A stretch of 64,000 nucleotides of DNA from Corynebacterium occultum (GCF_009734425.1 NZ_CP046455.1:2852001-2916000), one strand, 5' to 3'; positions 35,728 to 45,490 are shown, counted from the stretch's first letter. Made by a program: numbers and translations. Notes: a model not told the origin generated them from the sequence alone.

Positions 35728-37578
35728 CTACTGCTGCTCAGCCACGTAGGCCTTGTGAGCCACGCGGCGGGCGATCTTGCCGGAGGAGCTGCGGGCGATC
35801 TCACCCGGAGCCACGATGCGGATCTCAGCCGGCACCAGACCATGGTTGCCGGAGACCGCGCTGCGGATCGCCTCGACGGCGGCGTCATCACCGGACTCAT
35901 CCCGGGTGTTGTCCCGCTCGGCGATGATGATCAGCTTCTCCACGTCATCACCGGGGACGGCGAAGGCGGCGACGGAATCCGGGCGGATGTGCTCCGAGGC
36001 CTGCTGGACCGTGTACTCCACATCCTGCGGGTAGTGGTTACGGCCCGCGATGACGATGAGGTCCTTCAGACGGCCGGTGATGTAGAGCTCGCCGTCCAGG
36101 ATGACACCCAGGTCACCGGTGGCCATCCAGCCGTCGTTCGGGGCATCCGCCACGCGGGACCCCTCAGCCAGCCGCTCACCCAGGGTGTTGCGGAAGGTGG
36201 CTTCGGTGTCCTCGGGGCGCTCCAGGTAGCCGGCGGCCATGTTCTGGCCGTGGGCCCAGATCTCACCGACGAGGCTGTCAGCGACCTCGGCGCGGGTCTC
36301 CGGATCCACCAGGGTCAGGAACTGGGGCTGCACGACCTGGCCGTTGGAGGCGAAGACCACCGCCTTGTCATTGTCAGCCTCGATGACCTCGGCCCGGCCC
36401 TCAGCCAGGGCATCGCGGTCGAAGTTGGCGAAGAGCGGACGGTTCGGGGTCTGCGGGGTGGTCACCAGCAGGGAGGCCTCGGCCAGACCGTAGGAGGGGC
36501 GCAGCACATCACGCTTGAGACCATAGGGCTCGAAGGCCTCGGCGAAGGACTCCACGGAGGTCCGGGTGACAGGCTCGGAGCCGATGATGATGCCGTCGAT
36601 GGCGGAGAGGTCCAGCTCCTGGCCCTCAGTCGGCTTGCCATAACGAACGGCCAGCTCGAGCGCGAAGTTCGGCACCACGGTGTAGAGGTTCTTGTCCGAC
36701 TCGCGGCGGTTGAGCTGGGTGACCCAGCGGGAGGGCTGCTGGATGAAGTCACGGGGGCTCATGATCTCGTTCTTCAGGCCCAGGATGGTGACGAAGGCAG
36801 CGAGGATGATGCCCATGTCGTGGTGCAGCGGCAGCCAGGACACCAGGCGCAGCGGCATCTTCAGTTTGGCTGCGGTGAAGATCTGCAGCACGTTGGTGAG
36901 GATGGAACGGTTGGTGAGGATCACCCCGGCCGGGTTACGGGTGGAACCGGAGGTGTACTGCAGGAAGGCGGGCATGTCGATGGGCATGACCTGGGAGGAG
37001 GCCATCATCTGCTGGCCAGCCAGGGTGGTCAGCGGGTTCTCGTAGGAGGCTGCCAGGGTGTCCGGCAGGGAATCCACGGAGATGATGCGGGGACGCTCCC
37101 GGGAGGGGGTCTCCGCGAAGTGCTCACGCACCGCGGCAGCGGAGTTGGAGTTGGTCAGTACGAACTTCGGCGCACAGTCACCGATGACGGCGTTGAGGTG
37201 ATCGGTGTGGCCGGGCTCCGTCGGATCATAGAGCGGGACCGGGGTCATGCCGGCGTAGAGGGAGCCGAGGAAGGCGAAGATGTACTCCGGGCTGTTATTG
37301 GCCAGGATGGCTACGCGGTCCCCGATGCGCCCCACCTGCTGCAGTCGTGCGGCGGTCGCCTTGATGCGGGTGTTGACCTCGGTGCGGGTGTACTCCACGG
37401 CCTCACCCTCGCGGGAACCGGAGAAATCCCAGAATCGCAGTACCTTGCGGTCTCCACCGCCCTGGGCGAAGTCCGCCTGGTACATCAGCTCTGCCAGACC
37501 CGAGAGGGTCAGCTGCGGAGCAAGAGCAATCTCGCCCTTGTCATTGAAAAACTGGCCCATAGCTGCTTGCAGATCCAT
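35728..37578 (-). CDS. fadD32: Long-chain fatty acyl-AMP ligase FadD32
   Basis: A 616-residue adenylate-forming ligase that activates the meromycolate-equivalent fatty acid as acyl-AMP and loads it on the N-terminal ACP of Pks13. It has the AMP-binding signature LQYTSGSTRNPAGVILTN, SYGLAEASLLVTT, MATGDLGVILDGELYITGRLKDLIVIAGRNHYP, and the C-terminal Lys region SSSGKIARR. FAAL enzymes carry an insertion that suits ACP rather than CoA transfer, consistent with the length. I start at ATG 37578, with GAGGAG four bases upstream, rather than the in-frame ATG 37590. Confidence 0.96.
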   Translation of the reverse strand: MDLQAAMGQFFNDKGEIALAPQLTLSGLAELMYQADFAQGGGDRKVLRFWDFSGSREGEAVEYTRTEVNTRIKATAARLQQVGRIGDRVAILANNSPEYIFAFLGSLYAGMTPVPLYDPTEPGHTDHLNAVIGDCAPKFVLTNSNSAAAVREHFAETPSRERPRIISVDSLPDTLAASYENPLTTLAGQQMMASSQVMPIDMPAFLQYTSGSTRNPAGVILTNRSILTNVLQIFTAAKLKMPLRLVSWLPLHHDMGIILAAFVTILGLKNEIMSPRDFIQQPSRWVTQLNRRESDKNLYTVVPNFALELAVRYGKPTEGQELDLSAIDGIIIGSEPVTRTSVESFAEAFEPYGLKRDVLRPSYGLAEASLLVTTPQTPNRPLFANFDRDALAEGRAEVIEADNDKAVVFASNGQVVQPQFLTLVDPETRAEVADSLVGEIWAHGQNMAAGYLERPEDTEATFRNTLGERLAEGSRVADAPNDGWMATGDLGVILDGELYITGRLKDLIVIAGRNHYPQDVEYTVQQASEHIRPDSVAAFAVPGDDVEKLIIIAERDNTRDESGDDAAVEAIRSAVSGNHGLVPAEIRIVAPGEIARSSSGKIARRVAHKAYVAEQQ

Positions 37579-37726
37579 GATTCTCCTCAATCCTCACGTG
37601 GGTGTCCACCACGTCATCCTCATATGATAACGATTTGTTACTTTTGACTTTGAAATATAGCAGTTCAGGTTCCCGCATCCATAGCTCATCATCAACCATA
37701 GATGCAGGACCAGAAGATGATGGTGG

Positions 37727-38641
37727 CTACTGCTCCACCAGCTGGGTTGCCCAGCTCACCAACCACTGGTTGGTGGTGGCGCCCGGAATGACTTCCGGAT
37801 TGGTGGCGTAGGTGGCGTGGATACCGTTGGCCTCCACCAGAGCCTGGGCGCGGGCGATGGCGTTGCCGGGGTCCCGCGGTGCATCACAGATGGAGTCATT
37901 CGGGGCGCAGATATCGAAGGTCCGATCATCGAGTTCACCGAATCCCCCTTCCCGGGGGCCACGCATGGTCGCCCCGGGGACGACCGCCTGGATCAGGAAG
38001 TTCAGGGACTGCAGGGTGATCTCTGCGCCGACCCCACCGACCTGGGTGCCGGGGACCTGGCCCACACCAGGTTCCCGACGACCGTCCGCAACCAGGGCGA
38101 CACCCCTGATGCGTTCGGCCGGCACCACGCCATGACCGTTACCGATCCGACTGGCGAGATCACCCGCGATCACCGCGCCCTGGGAGAAACCGGCGATGAT
38201 GAAATCCGTCAAGGGGCATTCCGCATGCGTGTCAGCCAACTCGGCCTCCAGCCTCGCGAAACCCTCATTGCGGGAGTCGTCATAGGACATCTCCTGCTGG
38301 GCGTTGATATTGCGGAACTGCGCCGTATAGGGCAGCGTCCACACCTCGACATCAGCCGGGTTGAAACGCTCCTGCAGCGGCTGGGTGACACTCAGCATGA
38401 AGGACCAGGGGTTGGCGGTCGGATTATGCGGATCATCATTGGGAGCCGACTCCCAGGTGCCCGGCGCCGCGATCAGCTGCACATCCACGCAGTGATCCGG
38501 CTGCACCTGGGTCTCGGTCGGGTCCTGCCCACCCAGTGGCGGGAGGGGATCCGTGAGGCTGCCCCGCTGCCACTGCATGATGCCCACGCCGATCAGCACG
38601 AGCACCAGGATGACGGCGAGAACCGTGAAAAGTTTTTTCAT
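37727..38641 (-). CDS. Cutinase-like alpha/beta-hydrolase (Rv3802c-type lipase)
   Basis: A 304-residue envelope lipase. An N-terminal helix (about residues 5-22) anchors or exports it. The nucleophile elbow is GFSQG and the Ser-Asp-His set continues with ICAPNDSICD and HATYAT. The homologue in the same place in M. tuberculosis (Rv3802c) is a phospholipase/thioesterase linked to mycolate synthesis. Start choice is uncertain: ATG 38641 overlaps no gene, while a TTG at 38677 would add 12 basic residues, also seen in Rv3802c. It starts four bases before the stop of the lipoprotein gene. Confidence 0.88.
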   Translation of the reverse strand: MKKLFTVLAVILVLVLIGVGIMQWQRGSLTDPLPPLGGQDPTETQVQPDHCVDVQLIAAPGTWESAPNDDPHNPTANPWSFMLSVTQPLQERFNPADVEVWTLPYTAQFRNINAQQEMSYDDSRNEGFARLEAELADTHAECPLTDFIIAGFSQGAVIAGDLASRIGNGHGVVPAERIRGVALVADGRREPGVGQVPGTQVGGVGAEITLQSLNFLIQAVVPGATMRGPREGGFGELDDRTFDICAPNDSICDAPRDPGNAIARAQALVEANGIHATYATNPEVIPGATTNQWLVSWATQLVEQ

Positions 38642-38645
38642 TCTC

Positions 38646-39188
38646 TTAGCAGTACGCCGACTCCGCCGCAGACTCAATCAGCGCCGCCACTTCTTCCGCC
38701 GGCAAATCGGTTTTTCCCTGCTCAATCAGCTGGCCGGCCACCGCCGGGACGATGACATTCGGGTTCCCGGATTCCTGGGACTCGCACACCGTGTCGGCAG
38801 CTCCGATCAGCTGATCCTCCACCCCGGCGATGTCGATCTCTTTTTCGCTGAGCTGGGTGAGGTAACCCTCTTCCCCGGGGGTGCGCTGGACGGTCTGCGT
38901 CGGGATCTCCTCGATCTCCTCGGCGGGACCGTCCTGGGGCAGCGGCTCAGCCGGGGCCGGAGGTGCGGCCGAGGTGGAGCTGCGCTCCCCCCCTTCCTCC
39001 CCTTCTTCCGTTTCGGTGGAGGTCTCGCTTTCCGTTTCGGTGGTGGCGGGTTCCCGGGTCAGCGGTGCCACCGAGCTCAGCTCCGTGGCCGGATCATTTT
39101 CGACGGTCGCGTCACCACCGCAGGCGGTGAGGCCCAGGGCAGCGACACCCGCGATGAGCAGGCTGGCGTACTTCCGGGGGATGCGCAC
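38646..39188 (-). CDS. Lipoprotein with DUF732 domain
   Basis: A 180-residue lipoprotein: a signal peptide ends in the lipobox LTAC, making C23 the lipidated residue. A Thr/Glu-rich disordered linker (about 40-100) leads to a C-terminal DUF732-like helical domain with paired Cys (VCESQES... and the final C). It overlaps the mycolyltransferase stop by one base and precedes the lipase gene by five, so all three are one unit. Function is unknown; the position is conserved in corynebacteria as I recall. Confidence 0.8.
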   Translation of the reverse strand: MRIPRKYASLLIAGVAALGLTACGGDATVENDPATELSSVAPLTREPATTETESETSTETEEGEEGGERSSTSAAPPAPAEPLPQDGPAEEIEEIPTQTVQRTPGEEGYLTQLSEKEIDIAGVEDQLIGAADTVCESQESGNPNVIVPAVAGQLIEQGKTDLPAEEVAALIESAAESAYC

Positions 39189-41131
39189 TAGTTGAGCTCC
39201 TCCACGATACGACCGTTGATCTGGCTGATCGTGCCGTTCTGGAACTCGACGATCTCACCACCGGCGGGGATGCTGGTCTGGTCCGCGGTCGGGAAACCGA
39301 ATTCGCCGCGCTCCCAGCCCTTCTTGCCCCAGGCATCGAAGATGGCGCCACGCTTGATGAAGTGGGCACCGGTGCTGGCGGACCAGTAGAGGTAGCCGTT
39401 CTCGAACTCCTGGAAGGCGCTTTCCCCACGGACGAGGACCTTCTCATCGGTGATCGGGTAACCCAGGGTGGAGTTCACGGTGTCCAGCTCCTGGTACTTC
39501 TCCGCGATGAGGCCACGGACGAAGTAGTTCTCACCCTCCGGGGTGCGGACGATGTAACCGTTCTCGAACTCCTGGATCAGACCACCGTTGATCTCCCGTG
39601 CCTCGCCGACCGGGTAACGCAGATCCCCGGCCTCATAGCGCTGGGTGCCCCAGTGGTTGAAGATGTCCTTCGGGACAGCGTAGGCACCGGTCTGCGCGGT
39701 CCAGTAGATGGAGCCGTTCTCGAAGTGGACGTACTTACCTCTGCCGTCCGGGGTGCTCTGCTCGCCGCTGGTCGGGAAGCCCAGCCAGGAGCTGGGGCCA
39801 CCGAGCTCGGAGTAGCGGGCGTTGATGCGGCCGAAGAGGGGCTGCGCGCCGGTCTCCGGGGACCAGTAGGCGGTACCGGCGCGGAAGTCCTGCGCCTTGC
39901 CCTCGCCCCCGGCGACATCATATTCGTCATTGACACAGCTGCCGATGACACCGGAGGCGGTGGCGTCGGCAATGGCGCCGATGGCGACGCAGTCAGCGCC
40001 CTGGTCATCCTGGGAGAGGTTCAGGGATTCAGCCATGTAGGGCCATGCCTGGGTCATCTCGTACTGCCAGTACTCCCAGGAGTGGACACCGGAGGGGCGG
40101 AAGGCGGAGATGACATTGACACCGGCGGACTCGGCGCGGTTGACGAAGGTCTGGGTGGACATGCGCGAGATGATCTCGAGACCCTTGCCGGCGTAGTTGG
40201 CCGGGCCCTTGGCCACGGAACCTTCACGTCCGTAGTCATCGTTGCCATTACCCGCGGACACGTAGACGGTGATGTCGCGCAGCGCCTCGACGCCGAGCTT
40301 CGGGTCATGGTCGATCCAGTCCTGGGAACCCGGCTGGCCCCACATCCTGGCGGAGTTGTAACCGCCGGCATCCTGCTGCGCGGCGGTGATGGCCTGCGGC
40401 ATGCCGATGCTGGTGGTGTCCAGGTAGCCGGAGAAGGATCCGACGAAATCGAAGAGCTGGGGGCTGCGCTCAGCCAGGTTCACGGCGGCGGTGCCACCCA
40501 TGGAGATGCCGTTGACGGCACGGTCCCCATTGGAACGGAAACCGTTCTCCAGGACCGGGATCAGTTCCCGGGTCAGGAAGCTCTCCCACTTGTAGTGCTT
40601 GCCGTTGTCCGGCTGCTGCCAGTCCGCGTAGAAGGAGGACTCGCCGCCGACCGGCATGATCACGTTGACGTTCTTGTCCGCGTAGAACTGCTCGATATTG
40701 GTCTCGATGGTCCAGCCGGATTCATCATCGCGGGCACGCAGACCGTCCAGGGCCCAGACCTCCGGGAAGTCCCGCTCCGGGCTGGAATGCCAGTCACGGG
40801 CCAGCAGCATCTGGACCTGGATCGGGGAGTCCGGCATCGCCGCGGAGTTGATGAAGATGGAGAGGTGGCGGTTGGTGTACCACTCAACGCGGTCCACGGA
40901 GACTCCTGCGGGCAGCCCCTCAATCTCCGGGTATTCGGTGTTGATCGGGGAGCGCTCCGGCGGGGTGTCACTCTGCAGGTAGTCACTGAGTCCGCTGGAT
41001 CCGCCGATGGAGCTCTGGGCGGTGGCCGGGCCAGCAGCCAGACTCAGGGAGAGAGCCGCTGCGGTGGGGACGGCGGCTGCGGCGATCCAGAGGGAGCGCC
41101 GCCGGGAGAAACGGGATGCGGTGTCGCGCAT
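39188..41131 (-). CDS. cop1: Corynomycolyltransferase with LGFP repeats (PS1/Cop1)
   Basis: A 647-residue secreted enzyme that moves corynomycolate between trehalose and arabinogalactan. The precursor has an N-terminal signal ([20 protein letters not shown], cut after about residue 43), an antigen-85-type alpha/beta-hydrolase domain with nucleophile S210 in GISMGGTAA, and a C-terminal array of about four to five LGFP repeats ([21 protein letters not shown]) that bind the cell wall. I start at ATG 41131, with AAGGA seven bases upstream; the frame is open a further 83 codons without support. It heads the unit with the DUF732 lipoprotein and the lipase. Confidence 0.96.
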   Translation of the reverse strand: MRDTASRFSRRRSLWIAAAAVPTAAALSLSLAAGPATAQSSIGGSSGLSDYLQSDTPPERSPINTEYPEIEGLPAGVSVDRVEWYTNRHLSIFINSAAMPDSPIQVQMLLARDWHSSPERDFPEVWALDGLRARDDESGWTIETNIEQFYADKNVNVIMPVGGESSFYADWQQPDNGKHYKWESFLTRELIPVLENGFRSNGDRAVNGISMGGTAAVNLAERSPQLFDFVGSFSGYLDTTSIGMPQAITAAQQDAGGYNSARMWGQPGSQDWIDHDPKLGVEALRDITVYVSAGNGNDDYGREGSVAKGPANYAGKGLEIISRMSTQTFVNRAESAGVNVISAFRPSGVHSWEYWQYEMTQAWPYMAESLNLSQDDQGADCVAIGAIADATASGVIGSCVNDEYDVAGGEGKAQDFRAGTAYWSPETGAQPLFGRINARYSELGGPSSWLGFPTSGEQSTPDGRGKYVHFENGSIYWTAQTGAYAVPKDIFNHWGTQRYEAGDLRYPVGEAREINGGLIQEFENGYIVRTPEGENYFVRGLIAEKYQELDTVNSTLGYPITDEKVLVRGESAFQEFENGYLYWSASTGAHFIKRGAIFDAWGKKGWERGEFGFPTADQTSIPAGGEIVEFQNGTISQINGRIVEELN

Positions 41132-41341
41132 GTATCTGTCCTTGCATTCGAGGTGACTATGAGCAGAGCTTGGGCGCCCAGACGGAAACCTTGAGGAACC
41201 GGCACAGCGCACTGTGTTCTGAACCTGATCACCGACTCTGGAGGTTCCCCTCCCCCAGAGTCGGCGAGCTGGGCTCCAGTTCCAGGAGCACCCAATATTT
41301 GATTGTCGTCTTCTTATCGCCACTACCGACGGTTCCGTAAC

Positions 41342-41355
41342 ATATGTGGGCATAT
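41342..41355. promoter_or_regulatory. ATATG-N4-CATAT inverted repeat
   Basis: Perfect five-base arms, 211 bases before the cop1 start, in an AT-rich patch likely to contain the promoter. CTTAA-G-TTAAG at 41386-41396 is a second small palindrome. Confidence 0.3.
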
Positions 41356-41403
41356 CAGGAACCATCCGTGCAGTTCGCAATCAAGCTTAAGTTAAGGTTG
41401 AGA

Positions 41404-41413
41404 CTTTCGAAAG
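41404..41413. promoter_or_regulatory. CTTTCGAAAG palindrome, copy 1
   Basis: Perfect ten-base palindrome followed by TGG. An identical copy, preceded by CCA, begins 74 bases further on at 41478, close to seven helical turns. Confidence 0.45.
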
Positions 41414-41477
41414 TGGCGCGCCGTCCAGCGGGGGGATAGATTTCGGAGGATTCCCCGGGCCAGGGCCCATATCTCCA

Positions 41478-41487
41478 CTTTCGAAAG
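41478..41487. promoter_or_regulatory. CTTTCGAAAG palindrome, copy 2
   Basis: Partner of 41404-41413; with its flanks the pair forms CTTTCGAAAGTGG and CCACTTTCGAAAG, an inverted pair of sites. Confidence 0.45.
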
Positions 41488-41616
41488 AGGGAAATTCCGG
41501 CGTCCCCCACCGCCAACCGAGGAGCCGACAAGACCAGCATATTGCACATTCTGATCTCAGGTTCAGGATCTCGGACCTGGCGGCACAACTTCTTGTCATT
41601 CATCTCCCCTATTCCG

Positions 41617-41636
41617 GCCCCCGAAAAACCGGGGCA
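41617..41636. promoter_or_regulatory. C4-N8-G4 palindrome, copy E
   Basis: GCCCCC-N8-GGGGCA, a fifth member of the palindrome group found in the EPS locus, but 486 bases from the cop1 start. Confidence 0.3.
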
Positions 41637-41763
41637 GAACAGGGGCGCAACGGAAGTTCCCATTTAGTCAGGGCTCAGCAGGCAATTCCTGTAATTCACC
41701 CTCTCCCCCTGGAACCCCTGCCACCGGCCAGGCAGGGAGCCGGCAGGGGCAGAGACTTGTACA

Positions 41764-41800
41764 GCATCCCAGGGAGAGACGCCCCCTCCCCCTGGGATGC
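41764..41800. repeat. Inverted repeat whose arm recurs at 41944
   Basis: GCATCCCAGGG and CCCTGGGATGC are perfect 11-base arms around 15 bases. The right arm belongs to a 17-base sequence (41788-41804) repeated exactly at 41944-41960, just before the cmt2 terminator. Confidence 0.6.
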
Positions 41801-41960
41801 CAAACCGGGGGGCCGCCGACACCCCGGGACTTCGGCCGGCCCCACCCATGTCCCCAGGCCACCCGCACAACAGAGCACCAATCCGGAACTCATCTCCTGC
41901 CTCACCGTCCCCCAGAGGGAATACAAAGACCATTAGAAGACGACCCCCTGGGATGCCAAA

Positions 41961-41997
41961 ACACCCCGCCCCGGAATCATTATCCGGAACGGGGTGT
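41961..41997 (-). terminator. Terminator of cmt2
   Basis: ACACCCCG/CCGGA pairs with TCCGG/CGGGGTGT, with a small two-base internal mismatch. TTTT follows on the minus strand. It begins 36 bases after the stop. Confidence 0.75.
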
Positions 41998-42032
41998 CGA
42001 CAGTCAGGGGTGGGCTACAGCCTCAAGCTGAA

Positions 42033-43058
42033 CTACCAGGCGTTCATCACGTCGAGGACGCGGCCCTTGGTGGCATCAAGCTGGGAACCAAAGTTGGTCC
42101 AGTTGTGGATACCGGTGGGCGGGTAGTTCTCGGTGAAGTTCAGGCCTTCCGCACGGGCCTTCAGGGCCCAGGCGTGGGTGGAGAGGCGGGCGAGCATCTC
42201 CAGGGGCATCCCGGAAGCGGTGTACTGGATCGGATAGTTCGCGTCCTGGGGGCCGGGGATACCGGAGGCGGCGGCAATGTAGATGTCATCCATGCCGCGC
42301 AGACCACCCATGTTGAGGAAGGGGTCATTGTCGAAACGACGCGGGTTGACGATGGAACCGTACATCGCGTTCAGGTTGAAGCCACCGGCATCCAGCAGGG
42401 CCAGCCGCAGCAGGGTCTGGGCACCCGGCAGGGTGGTGGTGAGGTAACCGGAGAAAGACAGTGCCTGACGGAACTGACCGGGGTGACGGGCCGCGAGGTT
42501 CAGTGCGGAGGTGCCACCCATGGAGAGGCCGAGGATGGAGTTGTTGTTGGGGGCGACACCGAAGTGCTGCTGCAGGTAGCCCGGCAGCTCAGAGGTCAGG
42601 AAGGTCTCCCACTGGTAGTTGACCGGATCATTCAGGTCAAAGCGGGCCGGACCCTGCCAGTCAGCGTAGAAGGAGGCCGCGCCACCAACCGGCATCACCA
42701 GGGTGATGTTGGAGTTGGCGTAGGTCGCCGGGGCGGACTTGTCCACGGTCCAGGCATTGGCGTGGTTGGTGGCACGCAGACCGTCCAGCAGGTACAGGCC
42801 GGCGTTGCCGCCGCGGGCGGCGGGCTGGATCTGAACGGTGATGTTGTGACCGGTCGCCTGGGACCAGACGTCACAACGCTGCACCCACCACTGGTGGGCA
42901 TCCCATTCACAGCTGCCGGTGGCATCCGGCCGCAGCCAACCACGGTTCGCGGAGGCTTCACCGGCCGACACGACCATGAGCCCCAGGGCCATCACCACAG
43001 CCACTAAAGCTGCGATGCTCTTGCGTCCCAGGGAACGCATTCCGGTCCAAGTTGTCAT
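42033..43058 (-). CDS. cmt2: Corynomycolyltransferase Cmt2
   Basis: A 341-residue secreted mycolyltransferase of the antigen-85 family, without LGFP repeats. A signal peptide ends near residue 37 (SAGEASA). The nucleophile is S179 in LGLSMGGTSA; the GIHNW motif carries the catalytic His. GAGGAG lies five bases before the ATG. It is a single-gene unit with its own terminator next to cop1, so two mycolyltransferases are encoded side by side, as in C. glutamicum. Confidence 0.95.
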   Translation of the reverse strand: MTTWTGMRSLGRKSIAALVAVVMALGLMVVSAGEASANRGWLRPDATGSCEWDAHQWWVQRCDVWSQATGHNITVQIQPAARGGNAGLYLLDGLRATNHANAWTVDKSAPATYANSNITLVMPVGGAASFYADWQGPARFDLNDPVNYQWETFLTSELPGYLQQHFGVAPNNNSILGLSMGGTSALNLAARHPGQFRQALSFSGYLTTTLPGAQTLLRLALLDAGGFNLNAMYGSIVNPRRFDNDPFLNMGGLRGMDDIYIAAASGIPGPQDANYPIQYTASGMPLEMLARLSTHAWALKARAEGLNFTENYPPTGIHNWTNFGSQLDATKGRVLDVMNAW

Positions 43059-43323
43059 GACTCTCCTCGACTCAATTCACTTCTCTCGATACTGCCCGCT
43101 TCAGGGTGGCGCGGCGGACACCAAATTCACACTGTCATCTAATCGGGCGACAATCTGCGAGCGTTACATGAAAAAAGATCGAATCAATTCAAATAACTTC
43201 AACAATCAATTCTGCAAGTTGGCTCAGCAGATCGCCAGTCCGGTGACAGCCTAAACCATTCAGGCGCTTAATACTTAGTCCTTTGTTATAGGAACGTGAC
43301 TATTTAGGGCCGGTTTAGAGCCC

Positions 43324-45282
43324 TCACCTCTGTTGATCCAGATTTAGGGAAAAAGGCCACACAACCTGAGAAGCCTCAGAAAAATCGCTGTCTTGTGTTC
43401 CCGTCAGGTAGTCCTCAGGTTCATCGCTGAACTCCAGGGAACGCGCGGTACCGAGGGAAAAGCTGAGATTGGACAGGAAACGATCCAGGTCCATCGGGGC
43501 GCGGTAGCTCTCGAAGAGTTCCACGAAATCCGGGTGCCGCAGCGCCTGCCGGGCCACCGCCGCATCCTCGGGGCGGGTCCACCCCGGCAGGGCAGCCAGT
43601 TCCGTGGCGGAATCCGCGGCCTGCCAGGCCGGGGAGAGCCACTTGTCATGGCCGATGCGGCCATCCTCGATCCGCGGCTGGCGGGCGGCCAGCGGATTCG
43701 CCAAACCGACGTTGTCAATCACCCGCACATCCAAGGGGGCGTTCATTCCGGTCATGCCCAGGTTCAGCATGGACACCGTCGGCGGCAGCAGCTGCAGATC
43801 GGAAACCTCCACCATTCGCGGAATGTGGATCCAGGAGTAGGTGTTCGGGTCGGAACCGGTGGCGATCTGCAGCAGCAGGCCGGAGTCTTCCTCCTGCGCC
43901 GCAGCCACGGTCTCGGGATAGTCCTGCATGATCGGGGCGGCCAGGAAATCAGTGGCCACCATCGGCGGGTCCCCCGGTTCCCGCTGGGTGGCCTGGGTCC
44001 AGAACTCACGTTCATCTACGATGCCCAGCTCCCCGGCGCTATCGGCGATGGGGTGTTCATATTCGCCGAGCACCGTGAAGATGGACCAGCCGCCGACGAA
44101 GAGCACCGCCACGCCAAGCCCGAGATCATGCCAGCGGGAGGCGCGCGAAAGATCGAAGACCGGGACCAGTGCCAGGGGCAGCAGGATCGCGAACAGGGGC
44201 AGCAGCAGCATGCGGCCGTGCATGAAGTCACCGCCCACCCGGATGACATAGAGGAAGTGCAGCAGGGCGCAGAGCAGGATCAGTGCCACCGCCGCGGAAC
44301 GGGAACGGGCACGCAGCCGACCCTGGGGACGCTCGGCCAGCTCATCCAAGGAGGGGTAGGTGGTGGGCACGGTGGCGCGCAGCAGCACGAGAGCCCCGAT
44401 CAGGAGCACCACCGCCAGGCCCAACCAGAGGGCATAGGGTTTGGTGAGGTTCTCCACATACTCCCAACCACTGCCCCAGGCGGCATCGGAGGCGGACTTG
44501 GCCACCGCGGTGTGCGGGGTGATAAGCCCGTAGTAGCCCATGCGGAAGATCTGGTAGGCGGCCGGAACCGGGAGGGCCCAGGCCAGGATCCCCAGCATCA
44601 CCTTCCAGTTCCGGGCGGTGGCCAGCAGCAGGATGCCGGTGAGCCCGCCGTAGAGGGCGAGCTCGGGCCGCACCAGCCAGCTGATGCCGGACCAGAAAGC
44701 CAGGAGATAAAGCGCCCAGTCATAACCTGGCGTCCGGGCATGGCGGCCCTTGTCCTGAGCCGGCTGCGCCCAGCGGGCCAACAGCAGCCAGAGCACCGCC
44801 AGCCAGAAGAGGGACAGTCCCCACTCCAGGCCGGAGGTGGCGAAGTCACGGGCCGGGGGAAGCGCCAGGTAGACGATGCCTCCCAGCGGGACCAGGAAGA
44901 GCGCCCGGTTGCGGCGATACATCACCGCCGACCCCCACACTGAGATCACCAGCGCCGCAGTGGTCAGCAGGAGGGCAAGCCACATGGCGATCATCTCGAG
45001 GCGGGCATCGCTGAACAGGGCCACGAACCAGATGAGGTACTGCCAGAGGGTGGAGGTGTTGGCCTCCACCCTTTCCCCGGCGTTGAAGACCGGACCGTTG
45101 CCGGCCAGCAGGTTACGTACCGTGCGCAGCACGATCAACCCGTCATCGGAGATCCAGCGTCGCATCCAACCGCCCCAGAAGGCGAGAATGGCGATCACGA
45201 GGGCACTGATCAGTCCGGTGAGCGAAGTCAGTGAAATACTTCGGCGAGTCGCCTGTTTCCCCCGGGAGACCGTTGTCGTCAT
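43324..45282 (-). CDS. aftB: Arabinofuranosyltransferase AftB
   Basis: A 652-residue GT-C membrane enzyme that adds the terminal beta-1,2-arabinofuranose to arabinan from decaprenylphosphoryl-arabinose. About ten helices fill the N-terminal 420 residues; the first loop has the GT-C acidic pair in RWISDDGLIVLRTVRN and GERVEANTST. The C-terminal 230 residues are extracytoplasmic. I start at ATG 45282: no Shine-Dalgarno exists, but a -10 (TGATAGCAT) ends eight bases upstream, which suggests a leaderless messenger. Its position next to ubiA and glfT2 is the usual arabinogalactan cluster. Confidence 0.93.
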   Translation of the reverse strand: MTTTVSRGKQATRRSISLTSLTGLISALVIAILAFWGGWMRRWISDDGLIVLRTVRNLLAGNGPVFNAGERVEANTSTLWQYLIWFVALFSDARLEMIAMWLALLLTTAALVISVWGSAVMYRRNRALFLVPLGGIVYLALPPARDFATSGLEWGLSLFWLAVLWLLLARWAQPAQDKGRHARTPGYDWALYLLAFWSGISWLVRPELALYGGLTGILLLATARNWKVMLGILAWALPVPAAYQIFRMGYYGLITPHTAVAKSASDAAWGSGWEYVENLTKPYALWLGLAVVLLIGALVLLRATVPTTYPSLDELAERPQGRLRARSRSAAVALILLCALLHFLYVIRVGGDFMHGRMLLLPLFAILLPLALVPVFDLSRASRWHDLGLGVAVLFVGGWSIFTVLGEYEHPIADSAGELGIVDEREFWTQATQREPGDPPMVATDFLAAPIMQDYPETVAAAQEEDSGLLLQIATGSDPNTYSWIHIPRMVEVSDLQLLPPTVSMLNLGMTGMNAPLDVRVIDNVGLANPLAARQPRIEDGRIGHDKWLSPAWQAADSATELAALPGWTRPEDAAVARQALRHPDFVELFESYRAPMDLDRFLSNLSFSLGTARSLEFSDEPEDYLTGTQDSDFSEASQVVWPFSLNLDQQR

Positions 45283-45290
45283 GGGCGTTA

Positions 45291-45296
45291 ATGCTA
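45291..45296 (-). promoter_or_regulatory. Extended -10, leaderless aftB promoter
   Basis: TAGCAT preceded by TGA on the minus strand, eight bases from the aftB ATG, so transcription would start at or within a base or two of the start codon. Confidence 0.5.
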
Positions 45297-45425
45297 TCAC
45301 CGGCGGGGTGCCCCCTTGTCCCGGCCCGCTGATAGTCCCGCCCCATACCCCAGGGCTGCCCCAGTGGCACTCCCCTTCCCTCACCTTGCCCGGTACATCC
45401 CACTCTCCCTGCCCGGGGAAAGCCA

Positions 45426-45465
45426 GAAGGTCCTCCCCCGGAAAAATCTCCGGGGGAGGACCTTC
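45426..45465 (-). terminator. Terminator of the glfT2-ubiA operon
   Basis: Perfect 16-base arms (45426-45441 and 45450-45465) with an eight-base loop, 25 bases after the ubiA stop. The T-run is weak, but position and stability point to termination. Confidence 0.75.
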
Positions 45466-45490
45466 ATTCAGATAAACCAGGGCCGGGCCA

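Larger units (their letters stand above)
41132..42032. other. Long upstream region of cop1
   Basis: About 900 bases hold no convincing gene; the short minus-strand frames at 41355-41663 and 41664-41933 lack ribosome sites and family resemblance. It does hold several inverted and direct repeats listed separately and the terminator of the downstream-facing cmt2 gene. Confidence 0.6.

Noticed and set aside
33112..37647. Very long plus-strand open frame antisense to pks13 and fadD32
   Set aside because: It mirrors the strong third-position GC bias of the real genes, runs across two of them and their gap, and matches no protein family.
41355..41933. Two short minus-strand frames upstream of cop1
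   Set aside because: Pro/Gly-rich translations without start signals; the DNA is better explained by repeats and promoter elements.
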